The notes beneath the pieces are model-generated. The model was not told where the DNA came from. It saw only the letters and a program-made list of their open reading frames with translations, and did not search any database. This document shows, piece after piece, positions 1 to 8,901 of a stretch of DNA of 64,000 nt (its first letter is position 1; each line of letters opens with the position of its first letter). Origin of the DNA: Streptomyces hundungensis (lineage in GTDB: Bacteria > Actinomycetota > Actinomycetes > Streptomycetales > Streptomycetaceae); contig NZ_CP032698.1 of NCBI RefSeq assembly GCF_003627815.1, positions 2,976,001-3,040,000 on the forward strand. The letters run 5' to 3'. The translations under genes and the position numbers were made by a program.

Positions 1-5
1 GGAGC

Positions 6-1004
6 TCACTCGACGTCCCCGATCTTGAGCATCTGGCGCATGTACACCGCGATCACACCGAGCAGCAGGAGCACGGTGAGCAGGGCGATCGCGGAGCCCT
101 GGGAGTAGTCGTTGACGACGAAGGCCTTGTCGTACGAGTACGTGGTGAGGAGTTGGTACTCCGGCTCGGGGTGGCCGCCGCGCATCACGAAGACCTGCGG
201 GAAGACGCCCATGTCCCAGATCACCGAGAGCGTCGCGAGCATCACGATGATGGGCTTGAGGATCGGCAGGGTGACGTGGCGGAACACGCCCCAGGATCCG
301 GCGCCGTCGAGGCGGGCGGCCTCTTCCAGCTCCTTGGGGACCTGGGTCAGGCCGGCGCTGAGGGTGATGACCACGAAGGGCACCGCGCCCCAGACCACCA
401 GCAGCATGATGACGGCGAGGCCCTGGGTGCTGTCGATGAACCAGTTGTGTCCGGTGACGTCGACCCCGGGCAACTGGCTGAGCAGCCAGTTCAGTACGCC
501 GTAGTCGCTGTCGAACATCCACTTGAAGATGGTGATGGCGACGACGATCGGCATGCCCCAACTCGCCACCAGGGCGATGTTGATGAGCGTCTTGACCCAG
601 CCCGAGACCCGCTGGAGCAGCAGGGCTATGACCATGCCGAGGACCATGGTCAGCACGACCGCGGTGGCGGCGAAGACGACGGTGCGTACGACGACGTGCC
701 AGAACTCGGCGTCACCGAGGACGTCGGTGAAGTTGTCGAGGCCGACCGACTCGGCGGCCTGGAAGCCCCACAGCTGGGGCTGTCCGAACTTCTGGAAGGA
801 CAGGGTGACGAGCCGTACCAGCGGATAGCCGAGGACGAGCGCGAGGACGATCAGACAGGGCGCGAGCAGTGCCCAGGGCACCGCCGCTCCCCCGCCCGTG
901 CCGCGCTTCTTCCCCGGCTTGCCGGGATGACCGGATCCAGCACCCGGTAGTGGGTCGCGCCGCGCCGGCGGCACCTTGGCGGTGGTTGTCTCTGCGGCAC
1001 TCAT
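6..1004 (-). CDS. dasB: Sugar ABC transporter permease DasB
   Basis: This 332-residue inner-membrane permease should be one half of the channel that imports chitobiose/N-acetylglucosamine oligomers delivered by DasA. After a basic, proline-rich cytoplasmic tail of about 45 residues, six hydrophobic segments follow. The ATPase-docking EAA loop is visible near residue 230 (EEAARLDGAGSWGVFRHVTLP). It lies downstream of dasA on the same strand; the partner permease (dasC) would be beyond the left edge. The name rests on dasA and dasR beside it; by sequence alone it is a MalF-type CUT1 permease. The stop codon is within the window, so the gene is complete. Confidence 0.88.
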   Translation of the reverse strand: MSAAETTTAKVPPARRDPLPGAGSGHPGKPGKKRGTGGGAAVPWALLAPCLIVLALVLGYPLVRLVTLSFQKFGQPQLWGFQAAESVGLDNFTDVLGDAEFWHVVVRTVVFAATAVVLTMVLGMVIALLLQRVSGWVKTLINIALVASWGMPIVVAITIFKWMFDSDYGVLNWLLSQLPGVDVTGHNWFIDSTQGLAVIMLLVVWGAVPFVVITLSAGLTQVPKELEEAARLDGAGSWGVFRHVTLPILKPIIVMLATLSVIWDMGVFPQVFVMRGGHPEPEYQLLTTYSYDKAFVVNDYSQGSAIALLTVLLLLGVIAVYMRQMLKIGDVE

Positions 1005-1040
1005 CGCGCGCTCCTGGTGATCCCTCTCTGGAACTGGGCA

Positions 1041-1081
1041 GGCAGGGCCCCGTCACGGCGTCACAGTGACGGGGCCCTGCC
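1041..1081 (-). terminator. Perfect hairpin between dasA and dasB
   Basis: Two perfectly complementary 16-base arms (1041-1056 and 1066-1081) with a 9-base loop fill the short gap between the dasA stop and dasB start. There is no T-run, so it may act as a partial terminator or as a 3' RNA stabiliser that gives more dasA than dasB message, a common arrangement for binding-protein genes. This role is inferred. Confidence 0.6.
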
Positions 1082-1087
1082 CAAAGG

Positions 1088-2368
1088 TCACTTGGTGTTG
1101 ATGACCTTGTCGATCGCGGCGTCCGCGTCCTTCGCGGCGGCCTCGACCGTCTTCTTACCGGTGCCGATGGCCTGGAGCATGTCCTGGAGGGTCTTGGCCT
1201 TCTCGACCTGGCCCCAGCCCGGCGCCATCGGGACGAACCAGCTGGACTCCGCGGCGGTGGCCGGCACGGCCGTCTTCGGGTCCGCCTTCAGGGGCGCGAG
1301 GTCCGCCTTGTTGTTGGGCAGGTTGCCCTTGGCGACCAGGCCCTTCTGGCCCTGGGTGCCGGTGAAGGCGTTGATCCACTCGGCCGCGAGGGCCTGCGCC
1401 TTGGACTTGACCGGGACCGCGAGGTCCGAGCCGCCGAGGAAGACCGGCATGGCCTTGCCGGACGGCGCCGGCATGACGAAGCTCTCGATCTTCTCGGCGA
1501 GCTTGCCCACCTTGTCGTTCTCCGGCAGGGCGGCGTTGGCGCCTTCCCAGGCCGGGCTGAAGACGAGGGCCGACTTGCCCTGGCCGTAGACGATCGGGCG
1601 GTCCGCCTCGTCCTTGGTCTTGTCGTTCTTCATGTACTTGTCGACGACGTTCTTGAACTCGGTGAGGCCCTTGATGGACTCCGGCGAGGACAGGTTCGCC
1701 TTGAACTTGTCGCCGTCCTGCTTGGCGATGGAGCCGCCGGCGTCGTAGACGAAGGACATGGCCGCGTACCAGTCACGGGTGGGCTGGTACCAGGCGCTGA
1801 ACTTGTCGCCCTGCTTGGCCTGGATCTTGTCCAGGTCGGCGGTCAGCTCGGCGTACGTCTTGGGGGTCGCGGTGATCCCCGAATCCGCGGCGATGTCCTT
1901 GCGCCAGGTCGCCGTGCGGCCACCGGCGTAGTAAGGGACGCCGTAGATCTTGCCGTTGTACGTGACGGACGCCTTGAGCGCGTCGAGCCAGCCGGCCGAG
2001 TTGTCGAACTTCGACGGGTCGACCTCGGCGAAGGCGCCCTTGACCGTGTAGGGCAGCATCTCCGAGTTGCCCATCTCGACGACGTCCGGTGCCTTGTCGG
2101 TGGCGAGGACGGCGTCGAGCTTGGCGTTCTTGTCCGGCCAGCCGTAGTACTCGTGGTTGATCTTCAGGCCGGGGTGCTTGGCGACGATCGCGTCGTCCGC
2201 GGCCTTCACCAGCTCGGGCCAGTTCTTCTGGGCGTCGACCGTCAGCCAGACGGTCAGTTCCTTGGCGTCGCCCCCCGCGGCGCCGTCCTTCTTGTCACTG
2301 CCGCCGCATGCCGCGGCACCGATCATGATGCCCGCGACGCCGATCGCCGCGATGAGCTTGCGCTTCAC
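1088..2368 (-). CDS. dasA: Sugar-binding lipoprotein DasA
   Basis: A 426-residue extracellular solute-binding protein (family 1) that captures chitobiose/N-acetylglucosamine oligomers for the Das ABC importer. The GTG start at 2368 is chosen because it follows a GAGGAG ribosome-binding sequence and gives a clean lipoprotein signal: basic VKRK, a hydrophobic stretch, then AAACGGS with the lipid-carrying Cys. An upstream ATG at 2422 would add 18 residues ahead of the signal and is less likely. Two dre operators lie about 105-145 bases upstream, so DasR repression relieved by amino-sugar phosphates is expected. Substrate is inferred from the Das context. Confidence 0.9.
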   Translation of the reverse strand: MKRKLIAAIGVAGIMIGAAACGGSDKKDGAAGGDAKELTVWLTVDAQKNWPELVKAADDAIVAKHPGLKINHEYYGWPDKNAKLDAVLATDKAPDVVEMGNSEMLPYTVKGAFAEVDPSKFDNSAGWLDALKASVTYNGKIYGVPYYAGGRTATWRKDIAADSGITATPKTYAELTADLDKIQAKQGDKFSAWYQPTRDWYAAMSFVYDAGGSIAKQDGDKFKANLSSPESIKGLTEFKNVVDKYMKNDKTKDEADRPIVYGQGKSALVFSPAWEGANAALPENDKVGKLAEKIESFVMPAPSGKAMPVFLGGSDLAVPVKSKAQALAAEWINAFTGTQGQKGLVAKGNLPNNKADLAPLKADPKTAVPATAAESSWFVPMAPGWGQVEKAKTLQDMLQAIGTGKKTVEAAAKDADAAIDKVINTK

Positions 2369-2473
2369 GCCACTCTCCTCAGGGATGACTGACCCCGTAG
2401 CCCTTTTCGTGGCCCCGCCCACCGCGATGCCACATACGACGAGTACTGCCCGTGGGGCTGGGTTCTGGTCTTT

Positions 2474-2489
2474 AATGGTTTAGACCAGT
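2474..2489. promoter_or_regulatory. DasR operator (dre) 1, dasA side
   Basis: AATGGTTTAGACCAGT matches the known 16-bp dre consensus ACTGGTCTAGACCACT at most positions, including the TGG...AGACCA core. It sits in the 480-bp dasA-dasR intergenic region (2369-2848), which holds no other recognisable gene. Confidence 0.85.
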
Positions 2490-2497
2490 ACCGGGAG

Positions 2498-2513
2498 CTT
2501 GGCCTAGACCTAT
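2498..2513. promoter_or_regulatory. Weaker dre-like site 2, dasA side
   Basis: CTTGGCCTAGACCTAT lies 24 bases from dre 1 centre to centre and keeps TGG-CTAGACC. It is a poorer match but its spacing (just over two helical turns) suggests cooperative DasR binding ahead of dasA. Confidence 0.6.
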
Positions 2514-2653
2514 TGGGGTGTCAAGGGTCGATAAGAACGCTGAGACCGTCCGTTATCGGACCGACACCTCACCGTCCGACACACCCCCCAACTCCTCCCC
2601 CACGCGCCCGTCCCGCCCCCCGCCGAGCTGCCGCGCGCGACCCCCTGGGCTTT

Positions 2654-2669
2654 AATGGTTTAGACCAAC
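2654..2669. promoter_or_regulatory. DasR operator (dre) 3, dasR side
   Basis: AATGGTTTAGACCAAC shares its first 14 bases with dre 1, and the two also share the preceding TTT. It lies 180 bases upstream of the dasR start, so it may serve dasR autoregulation or act with the dasA-side sites. Confidence 0.75.
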
Positions 2670-2848
2670 TTGGGCACTTCTCCGCACGTCCGCCGCACGG
2701 CGGTGTATAAGAAGGGCTTGTCGATCGCGTTCCCGGACCGACACCCTGACGGAGGGCGACGACCCGTGACCGGTCCGTGCCACCATGTGAGCCGCGACAG
2801 ACGGAGGAGCCGGTGACGGCAGCAGCGCACCACTCGGGAAGGCAGACC

Positions 2849-3613
2849 ATGACCGCCGACGGGAGCGGGAGCGAGACGGAGACGGCCGCGGGCACCCGCA
2901 CCGCGCGCGTCCCCAAGTACTACCGCCTCAAGCGCCACTTGCTGGAGATGACGGAAACCCTTCCGCCCGGCACCCCGGTGCCGCCCGAGCGGACCCTGGC
3001 CGCCGAGTTCGACACCTCCCGCACCACCGTGCGCCAGGCCTTGCAGGAACTGGTCGTCGAGGGCCGCCTCGAACGCATCCAGGGCAAGGGCACCTTCGTC
3101 GCCAAGCCGAAGGTCTCCCAGCCGCTGCAACTGTCCTCCTACACCGAGGACATGAGGGCGCAGGGCCTGGAGCCCACCTCGCAGCTCCTCGACATCGGGT
3201 ACGTCACCGCCGACGACACCCTCGCGGGACTGCTCGACATCGGCGCGGGCGGCAGGGTGCTGCGCATCGAGCGCCTGCGCCTGGCCAGCGGCGAGCCCAT
3301 GGCCATCGAGACCACCCATCTCTCCGCCAAGCGCTTCCCGGCGCTGCGCCGCTCCCTGGTGAAGTACACCTCCCTCTACACCGCGCTCGCCGAGGTGTAC
3401 GGGGTGCATCTGGCGGAGGCCGAGGAGACCATCGAGACCTCGCTCGCCACCCCGCGCGAGGCGGGGCTGCTCGGCACCGATGTGGGTCTGCCGATGCTGA
3501 TGCTGTCGCGGCACTCCCTGGACGGCCAGGGCGAGCCGGTGGAGTGGGTGCGCTCGGTGTACCGGGGCGACCGGTACAAGTTCGTGGCCCGCCTCAAGCG
3601 CCCCACCGACTGA
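2849..3613 (+). CDS. dasR: GntR/HutC-family regulator DasR
   Basis: DasR is the global amino-sugar-responsive repressor of Streptomyces that binds dre sites and links N-acetylglucosamine to development and antibiotic production. The 254-residue product has an N-terminal GntR winged helix (about 15-85, [10 protein letters not shown] and [13 protein letters not shown]) and a C-terminal UTRA effector domain (about 100-245). The ATG at 2849 follows GGGAAGG and gives 254 residues, the length I recall for S. coelicolor DasR; an upstream start at 2777 or the GTG at 2813 would add a non-conserved leader. It diverges from dasA. Confidence 0.93.
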   Translation: MTADGSGSETETAAGTRTARVPKYYRLKRHLLEMTETLPPGTPVPPERTLAAEFDTSRTTVRQALQELVVEGRLERIQGKGTFVAKPKVSQPLQLSSYTEDMRAQGLEPTSQLLDIGYVTADDTLAGLLDIGAGGRVLRIERLRLASGEPMAIETTHLSAKRFPALRRSLVKYTSLYTALAEVYGVHLAEAEETIETSLATPREAGLLGTDVGLPMLMLSRHSLDGQGEPVEWVRSVYRGDRYKFVARLKRPTD

Positions 3614-3648
3614 GTTCCCCCGCACCTCCCCCGTACGTACACCGCACA

Positions 3649-3682
3649 GAAACGGCCACGCCTCCCAGGGCGTGGCCGTTTC
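3649..3682 (+). terminator. Terminator after dasR
   Basis: Fourteen-base perfect arms (3649-3662, 3669-3682) around a six-base loop begin 35 bases after the dasR stop. Confidence 0.7.
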
Positions 3683-3926
3683 GCGTTCCCGGCGCTTGGC
3701 CTCCAACTCCAGTGGCACACAGGCACCTTGTGCCTGGCAGCAAAGTGCCCCCGGCGACGGAGTCCCTGCTGAGCCGGGTCATCGGGCCGCTACGCGGGGC
3801 CGGCCGCGGTGGCACCGTCCTGCCGGGCGGTTGTGGCCACCCGGATTCCGGTGACACCCCGGCCGCCGTTTGCCAGGGTTGATCCCGCCAAAGCAATTCC
3901 CGCTCCTTACGAAAAGGTGGTTCTCG
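3683..3926. other. Non-coding stretch before the accessory block
   Basis: With the terminator, this makes a gene-free stretch of about 310 bases. Apart from a small hairpin (7-base arms, 3720-3736) I see no operator or convincing promoter. Transcription of the downstream block may start here. Confidence 0.4.
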
Positions 3927-4112
3927 ATGCGTTCCAGATTCCGTCCGATCGCGGTTCTTCTCCTTCCGGCCGCCGCCTTGTTCGCCTGCGTACTGACCAC
4001 CACGGGAAACACCGGCGCGCCGGCCCGTCCCGTCGCCGGTGTCGCCGACTCCGCCACCGTCGTCGTCCCCGTCCCGTCCCCGAACCCCGGCGACGGATTC
4101 TCCTGGGGCTGA
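3927..4112 (+). CDS. Small exported protein (61 residues)
   Basis: Unrecognised. The ATG at 3927 follows a good AAAAGGTGG ribosome-binding sequence. The product begins MRSRFRPIAVLLLPAAALFAC, a typical signal peptide, with Cys in an LFAC context that could be a weak lipobox. The mature part would be only about 40 residues, rich in Ala, Thr, Val and Pro, and ends PNPGDGFSWG. It stands just ahead of the accessory glycan/lipid block and may belong to it or simply be a species-specific secreted peptide. Confidence 0.55.
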   Translation: MRSRFRPIAVLLLPAAALFACVLTTTGNTGAPARPVAGVADSATVVVPVPSPNPGDGFSWG

Positions 4113-4136
4113 CCCATCTACCTCGTCGGCATCTCG

Positions 4137-4397
4137 ATGACCGCCTCGGACGGGGACCGTGCCGAACCCCCGACGAAGACGCAGGTGATCGAAACGCTCC
4201 GGCGCATCGACGCGCACTGCGGCCATGAGGAGCCGGCCCGTGCGCTGGTCCTCGGCCAGTCGATCCGGCTGGCCCTCTACCTCCGGAGTCCGGACGAGAC
4301 CGAGGCCGTCGCACGCGCCCTGGACATCTGCGGACGGCTGCTGGCCGCGTCGCCGGAGTTCGCCCGCTTCCACATCACGGACTTCCAACTCCTGTGA
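4137..4397 (+). CDS. Hypothetical 86-residue protein
   Basis: Unrecognised soluble protein with predicted helices (TQVIETLRRIDAHCG, ARALVLGQSIRLALYLRS, TEAVARALDICGRLLAA) and no membrane segment. Codon use looks like its neighbours. It sits 40 bases before the first glycosyltransferase of the block on the same strand. The ATG at 4137 has only a weak ribosome-binding sequence, so the start is not secure. Confidence 0.5.
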   Translation: MTASDGDRAEPPTKTQVIETLRRIDAHCGHEEPARALVLGQSIRLALYLRSPDETEAVARALDICGRLLAASPEFARFHITDFQLL

Positions 4398-4437
4398 GAC
4401 CGCCGTAATACCCCGCACTCCAGAAACGGAATTCGCC

Positions 4438-5457
4438 ATGCCCAGGGCCCGCCCGAGCGTGTCCGTCATCATCCCCAATTTCAATTACGAGAAGACCCTG
4501 CGGGCCTGTCTGGAATCGGTGTTCGCGCAGACCCACGCTCCCCTCGACGTCATCGTCGTCGACGACGCGAGCACCGACCGTTCACGGGACATCGCCCGGG
4601 AATTCCCCTGCGTCCTCATCGCGAGTCCGCGCAACAGGGGGGTGTCCGCGGCCCGCAACCTCGGCGCCGCCGCGGCCCGGGGCGAGATCCTCTTCTTCCT
4701 CGACTCGGACACCGCGCTCTCCCCGGACGCCCTGGCCAACGCCGTCGACCAGCTCCTGGACGACCCGGGCCTCGGCTGTGTGCACGGGGTGCTCGACCCC
4801 GAGCCGCTCTATGACGACGGGCCCGTCGAGCGCTATCACGCGCTGCACGCGCACTTCTGGCGGCGGCGCGGCGCCGGAGAGGTGCGGACCGCGTTCTTCG
4901 CGCTCGGCGCCATCTGGAAGCACGTCTTCGAGGAGATCGGCCCCTTCGACGAGAACCTGCGGGATTCCGAGGACGTCGAGTACAGCGGGCGGCTCGTCGA
5001 GAAGTACCGCATCCGCATGTCCGAGACGGTCACCGGACGCCACGACGACGTGGACCGGCTGCTGCCGATGCTGCGCGAGCAGTACCGGCGCTCCCAGCTC
5101 CTGATCGCGGCGGTGGGCCAGATGCGGGCGGGCGGACTCAGCGCCAACCGGCCGCTCGGCGTGCTCGCCGCGGCGCTCGCCCCGCCCGCGCTGCTCCTCG
5201 GCCCCCTGTCGCCGTGGCTGCTGCTCGTGCCCGCCCTGTGCGTCCTGGTCTTCGCCTGCGCCGACCCGGGGCTCAGCTCCTTCGTCCTGCGCGCCAAGGG
5301 GCCCGGCTTCCTGCTGTGGTTCACCTGCGTCCACTTCGTGCTGCACCTGGCGCTGGTGCTCGGCGCGGCGCGCGGGGTCGTGCGCTGGCTCACCGAGCCG
5401 GAGTTCGGGCCCACCGTCCGCCGCCGCACGCCGGTGCCCGCCGCCGGCCGGCGGTGA
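4438..5457 (+). CDS. Family 2 glycosyltransferase A
   Basis: A 339-residue GT-A fold transferase. The N-terminal VSVIIPNFNYEKTL, VVDDASTDRS and the nucleotide-sugar/metal motif LDSDTAL (DxD-type) define GT2; EDVEYSGR fits the ED motif of the acceptor side. Two or three hydrophobic C-terminal segments (about 240-320) anchor it in the membrane, so it probably adds a sugar to a lipid-linked acceptor on the cytoplasmic face. The ATG at 4438 is chosen because the GT fold begins within ten residues; the frame is open further upstream but that part reads as the neighbour's shadow. It is paralogous to the enzyme at 9963. Confidence 0.8.
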   Translation: MPRARPSVSVIIPNFNYEKTLRACLESVFAQTHAPLDVIVVDDASTDRSRDIAREFPCVLIASPRNRGVSAARNLGAAAARGEILFFLDSDTALSPDALANAVDQLLDDPGLGCVHGVLDPEPLYDDGPVERYHALHAHFWRRRGAGEVRTAFFALGAIWKHVFEEIGPFDENLRDSEDVEYSGRLVEKYRIRMSETVTGRHDDVDRLLPMLREQYRRSQLLIAAVGQMRAGGLSANRPLGVLAAALAPPALLLGPLSPWLLLVPALCVLVFACADPGLSSFVLRAKGPGFLLWFTCVHFVLHLALVLGAARGVVRWLTEPEFGPTVRRRTPVPAAGRR

Positions 5458-5534
5458 CCCCCGGCCCCACCCGCCACGCTCGCCTCCCCGCCCGGTGTTC
5501 CCCGCCACCGCCCGTCAGCAACTGGAGCCTGTCC

Positions 5535-6494
5535 ATGGCCACTTACGGCCCCACGCTCGCCCAGCAGCCGGCCCGCACCCAGCAGGCCCGGCCCCCCAGC
5601 CTCCTTCGCGACCTCACCTCCCTCGTCCGGCCCGGCCAGTGGTCCAAGAACCTGGTCGTGGTGCCGCTCGGGCTGCTCGGCGCCGAACGCCCGGCGGGCC
5701 GGCTGCTCGGCGGCGCGGTCGCCGCCGTCATCGCCTTCACCCTGGCCTCCGCGCTGGTCTACCTCGTCAACGACATCAGCGACCGTGACCGGGACCGCAG
5801 CCACCCGCAGAAACGCAACCGTCCCATCGCCGCCGGCCGGGTCAAGGTGGCCGCCGCCGTGGCGTTCGCCGCGGTGCTCGTCGTGCTCCTCGCGGCGGCC
5901 GTCACCGGGTGCGCGCTGCTCGGCGTCGCCCCGGCCGGCGCCTGGTGGCCGGTCCTCGCCTACCTCGCCCTCAACGTGGCGTACAGCAGAGGCCTCAAGC
6001 ACGTACCGCTGCTCGACGTCTTCATCGTCGCCCTCGGCTTCGTCCTCAGACTCGTGCAGGGCGCGCTCGCCGCGTCCTCGCCCGTACCCGACTGGCTGGC
6101 GCTCTGCGTGTTTTCGCTGTGCCTGATGCTGATCCTCGGCAAGCGGCGCCACGAGATGAGCGTGGGCGGTGTGCTGCACCGGCCCGCCCTGCGCGGCTAC
6201 ACCGTCGCCTTCCTCGACCAACTCCTGGTGTTCGCGGCGGTGTTGACCGCGATCGCCTACGTACTCCAGGTGCAGAACAGTGCCGTGTTCGGCGCCCACG
6301 GCACGGCGGTCGCGATGCTCACCGCGCCGTTCGCGCTCTTCGGCCTGGCCCGCTACCTCCAGCTGCTCGTGGTCGACTCCGGTGGCGGCAACCCGTCGCG
6401 CGCCCTGTTCAAGGACCGCGTGACCGTCTCCAACGCGCTGGTGTGGTCCTGCCTGGTCGGCGGCTCCGCGCTCTTCGTCCACGCCGCGTCATGA
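5535..6494 (+). CDS. UbiA-family prenyltransferase, DPPR synthase-like
   Basis: A 319-residue integral membrane enzyme with about eight or nine hydrophobic helices. The two Asp-rich signatures of UbiA enzymes are visible: NDISDRDRDRSHPQKRNRPIAAG (written here only to mark NDxxD and KRxRPIAAG, about residues 78-100) and a second loop near LDVFIVALGFVLR (about 160-172). KRNRPIAAG is typical of decaprenyl-phosphate 5-phosphoribosyltransferases, which move phosphoribose from PRPP onto polyprenyl phosphate, rather than quinone or haem enzymes. Its stop overlaps the next start by four bases (ATGA). Substrate is inferred. Confidence 0.78.
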   Translation: MATYGPTLAQQPARTQQARPPSLLRDLTSLVRPGQWSKNLVVVPLGLLGAERPAGRLLGGAVAAVIAFTLASALVYLVNDISDRDRDRSHPQKRNRPIAAGRVKVAAAVAFAAVLVVLLAAAVTGCALLGVAPAGAWWPVLAYLALNVAYSRGLKHVPLLDVFIVALGFVLRLVQGALAASSPVPDWLALCVFSLCLMLILGKRRHEMSVGGVLHRPALRGYTVAFLDQLLVFAAVLTAIAYVLQVQNSAVFGAHGTAVAMLTAPFALFGLARYLQLLVVDSGGGNPSRALFKDRVTVSNALVWSCLVGGSALFVHAAS

Positions 6495-7441
6495 CCGCCG
6501 CCGACCTCGCCCCCACCGCCCCGCGGGGCCTGGCCCGCCGGGCCGCGCCCGTCCTGTTCCCGCTCGCCGTCGCCACCGGCATCGGCTTCGCCCTGCACGA
6601 CCGGATCGGCGATCTGGCCGATCTGGTGGTGCGGCCCGGAGCCGTGCCCTATCTGCTCGGCGCGCTCGCCGCCAATGCGGGCGCCGTGCTCCTGTCCATG
6701 GTCACCTGGCGCACCCTGCTCGCCGATCTCGGCCCGAAGGTGCCCGGCGCCGCCGCCACCCGGATCTTCTTCACGTCGTTCCTCAGCAAATATCTGCCCG
6801 GCGCGGTGTGGGGGGTGCTCGCCCAGGTGAAGATGGGCCGCGCGGTGGGGGTGCCGGGGCCCGTGATGGTCGCCGTGTTCCTGCTCAATCTGATGGCGGC
6901 CGTCCTCACCGGCCTCACCATCGGCCCGATCGCGGCGCCCTGGACGCTGGGCGGCGACGCCTGGTGGCTGCTGCTCCCGGTCGCGGTCACGGTGGTCTGC
7001 GCCGCCCGCCCCGGGCTCATCAACTCCCTTGCCGCGCTGGGCGCCAGGCTCGCCCGCCGGCCCCCGCCCACCGCCACCGCCGGCGACACCGGGATGCGCC
7101 GGGCGATGGCCTCGGCCGCCGCGTCCTGGATGGTGTCCGGGCTCCATCTGTGGGCGCTGGCCGTGATGCTCGGCGCCCCGGCCCTCAAGGCGCTCCCCGT
7201 GTGTGTCGGCGGGTTCGCGCTCGCCACCGCCGCGGCGAGCCTGGTGGTCGTCCTGCCCGACGGGTGGGGCGCCCGCGAGGCGATCCTGATGCTCGCGCTG
7301 TCCGCGGTGCTGCCCTGGCAGGCCGCGGCGGCCGCCGCCGTCGCCAGCCGGGTCGTCTGCACCCTGAGCGAAGTCCTGGTGGGCGGGGCCGCGCTGCTCC
7401 TGACCCGCTCCTCCGGCAGGCCCACCGCCGCCACGTCCTGA
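6491..7441 (+). CDS. Flippase-like membrane protein (lysylphosphatidylglycerol synthase TM / UPF0104 type)
   Basis: A 316-residue polytopic membrane protein with about eight hydrophobic segments. Features such as SFLSKYLPGAVWGVLAQVKMGR (residues about 98-118) and PDGWGAREAILML near the C-terminus are those of the lysylphosphatidylglycerol synthetase transmembrane/AglD family, whose members flip or help transfer lipid-linked sugars. It lacks any soluble aminoacyl-transferase domain. Translation is coupled to the upstream UbiA gene, so a role in moving the lipid-linked product is plausible but inferred. Confidence 0.65.
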   Translation: MTAADLAPTAPRGLARRAAPVLFPLAVATGIGFALHDRIGDLADLVVRPGAVPYLLGALAANAGAVLLSMVTWRTLLADLGPKVPGAAATRIFFTSFLSKYLPGAVWGVLAQVKMGRAVGVPGPVMVAVFLLNLMAAVLTGLTIGPIAAPWTLGGDAWWLLLPVAVTVVCAARPGLINSLAALGARLARRPPPTATAGDTGMRRAMASAAASWMVSGLHLWALAVMLGAPALKALPVCVGGFALATAAASLVVVLPDGWGAREAILMLALSAVLPWQAAAAAAVASRVVCTLSEVLVGGAALLLTRSSGRPTAATS

Positions 7442-7470
7442 CCGTCCGCCCCCCCCCGAAGAGGGATCCC

Positions 7471-8901
7471 ATGCCACAGCTGTACTCCGTCGACGACTGC
7501 GAGTCGCTGACCACCAAGCAGGTCCACGGCCTCTACAAGGACCACGTCAACCGCAGCCAGGTCTCGCTCATGACCTCCTTCGGCTTCGGCCAGGAGCTCG
7601 TGGAGCGCGCCGAGGGCGCCTACATCCACCAGCGCGACGGCCGGCGCGTCCTGGACTTCACCGGCGGGGTCGGGGTCCTCAACCACGGCCACAACCACCC
7701 GCGCATCCTGGCCGCCCGCCGGCGCTTCCAGGAGGAGCGCCGCATGGAGGTCCACAAGACCTACTTCTCGCCCTACATCGCGGCCCTCGGCCACAACCTG
7801 GCCGAGCTGCTCCCCGGCGATCTGAACATGTCGTTCTTCCCCAACTCCGGTGCGGAGGCGGTCGAGGGCGCGGTGAAGCTGGCGTACAAGTACCACGGCG
7901 GGCGGCGCTCGAAGGTGCTGCGGGCCGACATCAGCTTCCACGGCAAGCTGCTCGGCTCGGGCAGCCTGACCGGGCAGAACCAGTCGACCTTCCAGTTCCC
8001 CGGCATCCCCGGTGTCGGCGTCTTCCCGTACGGGGACCTGGCGGCCGTCGAGCGCGAGGTCGCCAACTCCCGTACAGCGAAAGGCGATTCGGACGTCTAC
8101 TGCATTCTGATCGAACCGCTCAGCGCGTCCACGATGAACGTGTGCTCGGAGGAATTCCTGCGCGGCCTTCGGGAGCTCTGCACCCGCGAGGACATCGTGC
8201 TGCTCTTCGACGAGATCTACACCGGCTGGGGCAAGACCGGCAGCCTCTTCCACTTCATGCGGTACGAGGGTCTGGTCCCGGACATCCTCACCACCTCCAA
8301 GTCGTTCGGCGGCGGCAAGTCCTCCATCTCGGCGTTCATCGCCCGCGAGCCGGTCTTCCGCAAGGCGTACGACAACCTCACCGACGCGCTGCTCCAGTCG
8401 ACCAGCACCACCTACTACGGGTTCGGCGAGGAGGCGATCACCGCCATCGAGGCCGTCAACGTCGCGGTGGAGGACGACTACCCGGCCCGGGCCCGCGCCA
8501 TCGAGCGGATTCTGGGCCCCGGTCTCGAACGGATCGCCAAGGAACACCCGGACGTGGTGTCCGAGGTGCGGGGCGTGGGCGCGCTGCACGGGGTGTTCCT
8601 GCACAAGGGCCCCAAGCTCCTGGAGCTGGCGACCAAGCTGGTGCCGGGCGCGATGACCAAGGACCCGCGCTTTCGCACCAAGCTCATCACCTCCTCGGTG
8701 GTCAACGCCCTCTACCGGGACCACGGCGTCTACGCCTACTACACCCTCAACGGCGACAACCCGCTGATGGCCGCCCCCTCGCTGATCACCGAGGACCACG
8801 AGGTCGAGTACTTCCTGGACGCCCTCGACGCGACGCTCGCCCAGGGCCTGCCGCGTCTCCTCACCCGTTTCGTCAAGGAGAAGGTGTCGTCGCTGTGGTG
8901 A
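7471..8901 (+). CDS. Class III PLP aminotransferase
   Basis: A 476-residue fold-type I transaminase of the ornithine/4-aminobutyrate/diaminobutyrate type. Visible are the PLP-phosphate loop NSGAEAVEGAVKLA, the aspartate that pairs with the pyridine nitrogen (Asp247 in LLFDEIYTGWGKTG) and the Schiff-base lysine (Lys277 in TTSKSFGGG). The strong GAAGAGGGA site fixes the ATG at 7471. Its stop overlaps the next start by four bases. It may introduce an amino group into a sugar or an amino-acid-derived building block for the block's product; the amino acceptor cannot be told from sequence. Confidence 0.82.
   Translation: MPQLYSVDDCESLTTKQVHGLYKDHVNRSQVSLMTSFGFGQELVERAEGAYIHQRDGRRVLDFTGGVGVLNHGHNHPRILAARRRFQEERRMEVHKTYFSPYIAALGHNLAELLPGDLNMSFFPNSGAEAVEGAVKLAYKYHGGRRSKVLRADISFHGKLLGSGSLTGQNQSTFQFPGIPGVGVFPYGDLAAVEREVANSRTAKGDSDVYCILIEPLSASTMNVCSEEFLRGLRELCTREDIVLLFDEIYTGWGKTGSLFHFMRYEGLVPDILTTSKSFGGGKSSISAFIAREPVFRKAYDNLTDALLQSTSTTYYGFGEEAITAIEAVNVAVEDDYPARARAIERILGPGLERIAKEHPDVVSEVRGVGALHGVFLHKGPKLLELATKLVPGAMTKDPRFRTKLITSSVVNALYRDHGVYAYYTLNGDNPLMAAPSLITEDHEVEYFLDALDATLAQGLPRLLTRFVKEKVSSLW

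Noticed and set aside
2513..2710. Open frames in the dasA-dasR intergenic region
   Set aside because: They overlap dre operators, lack ribosome-binding sequences and show no protein-like composition.
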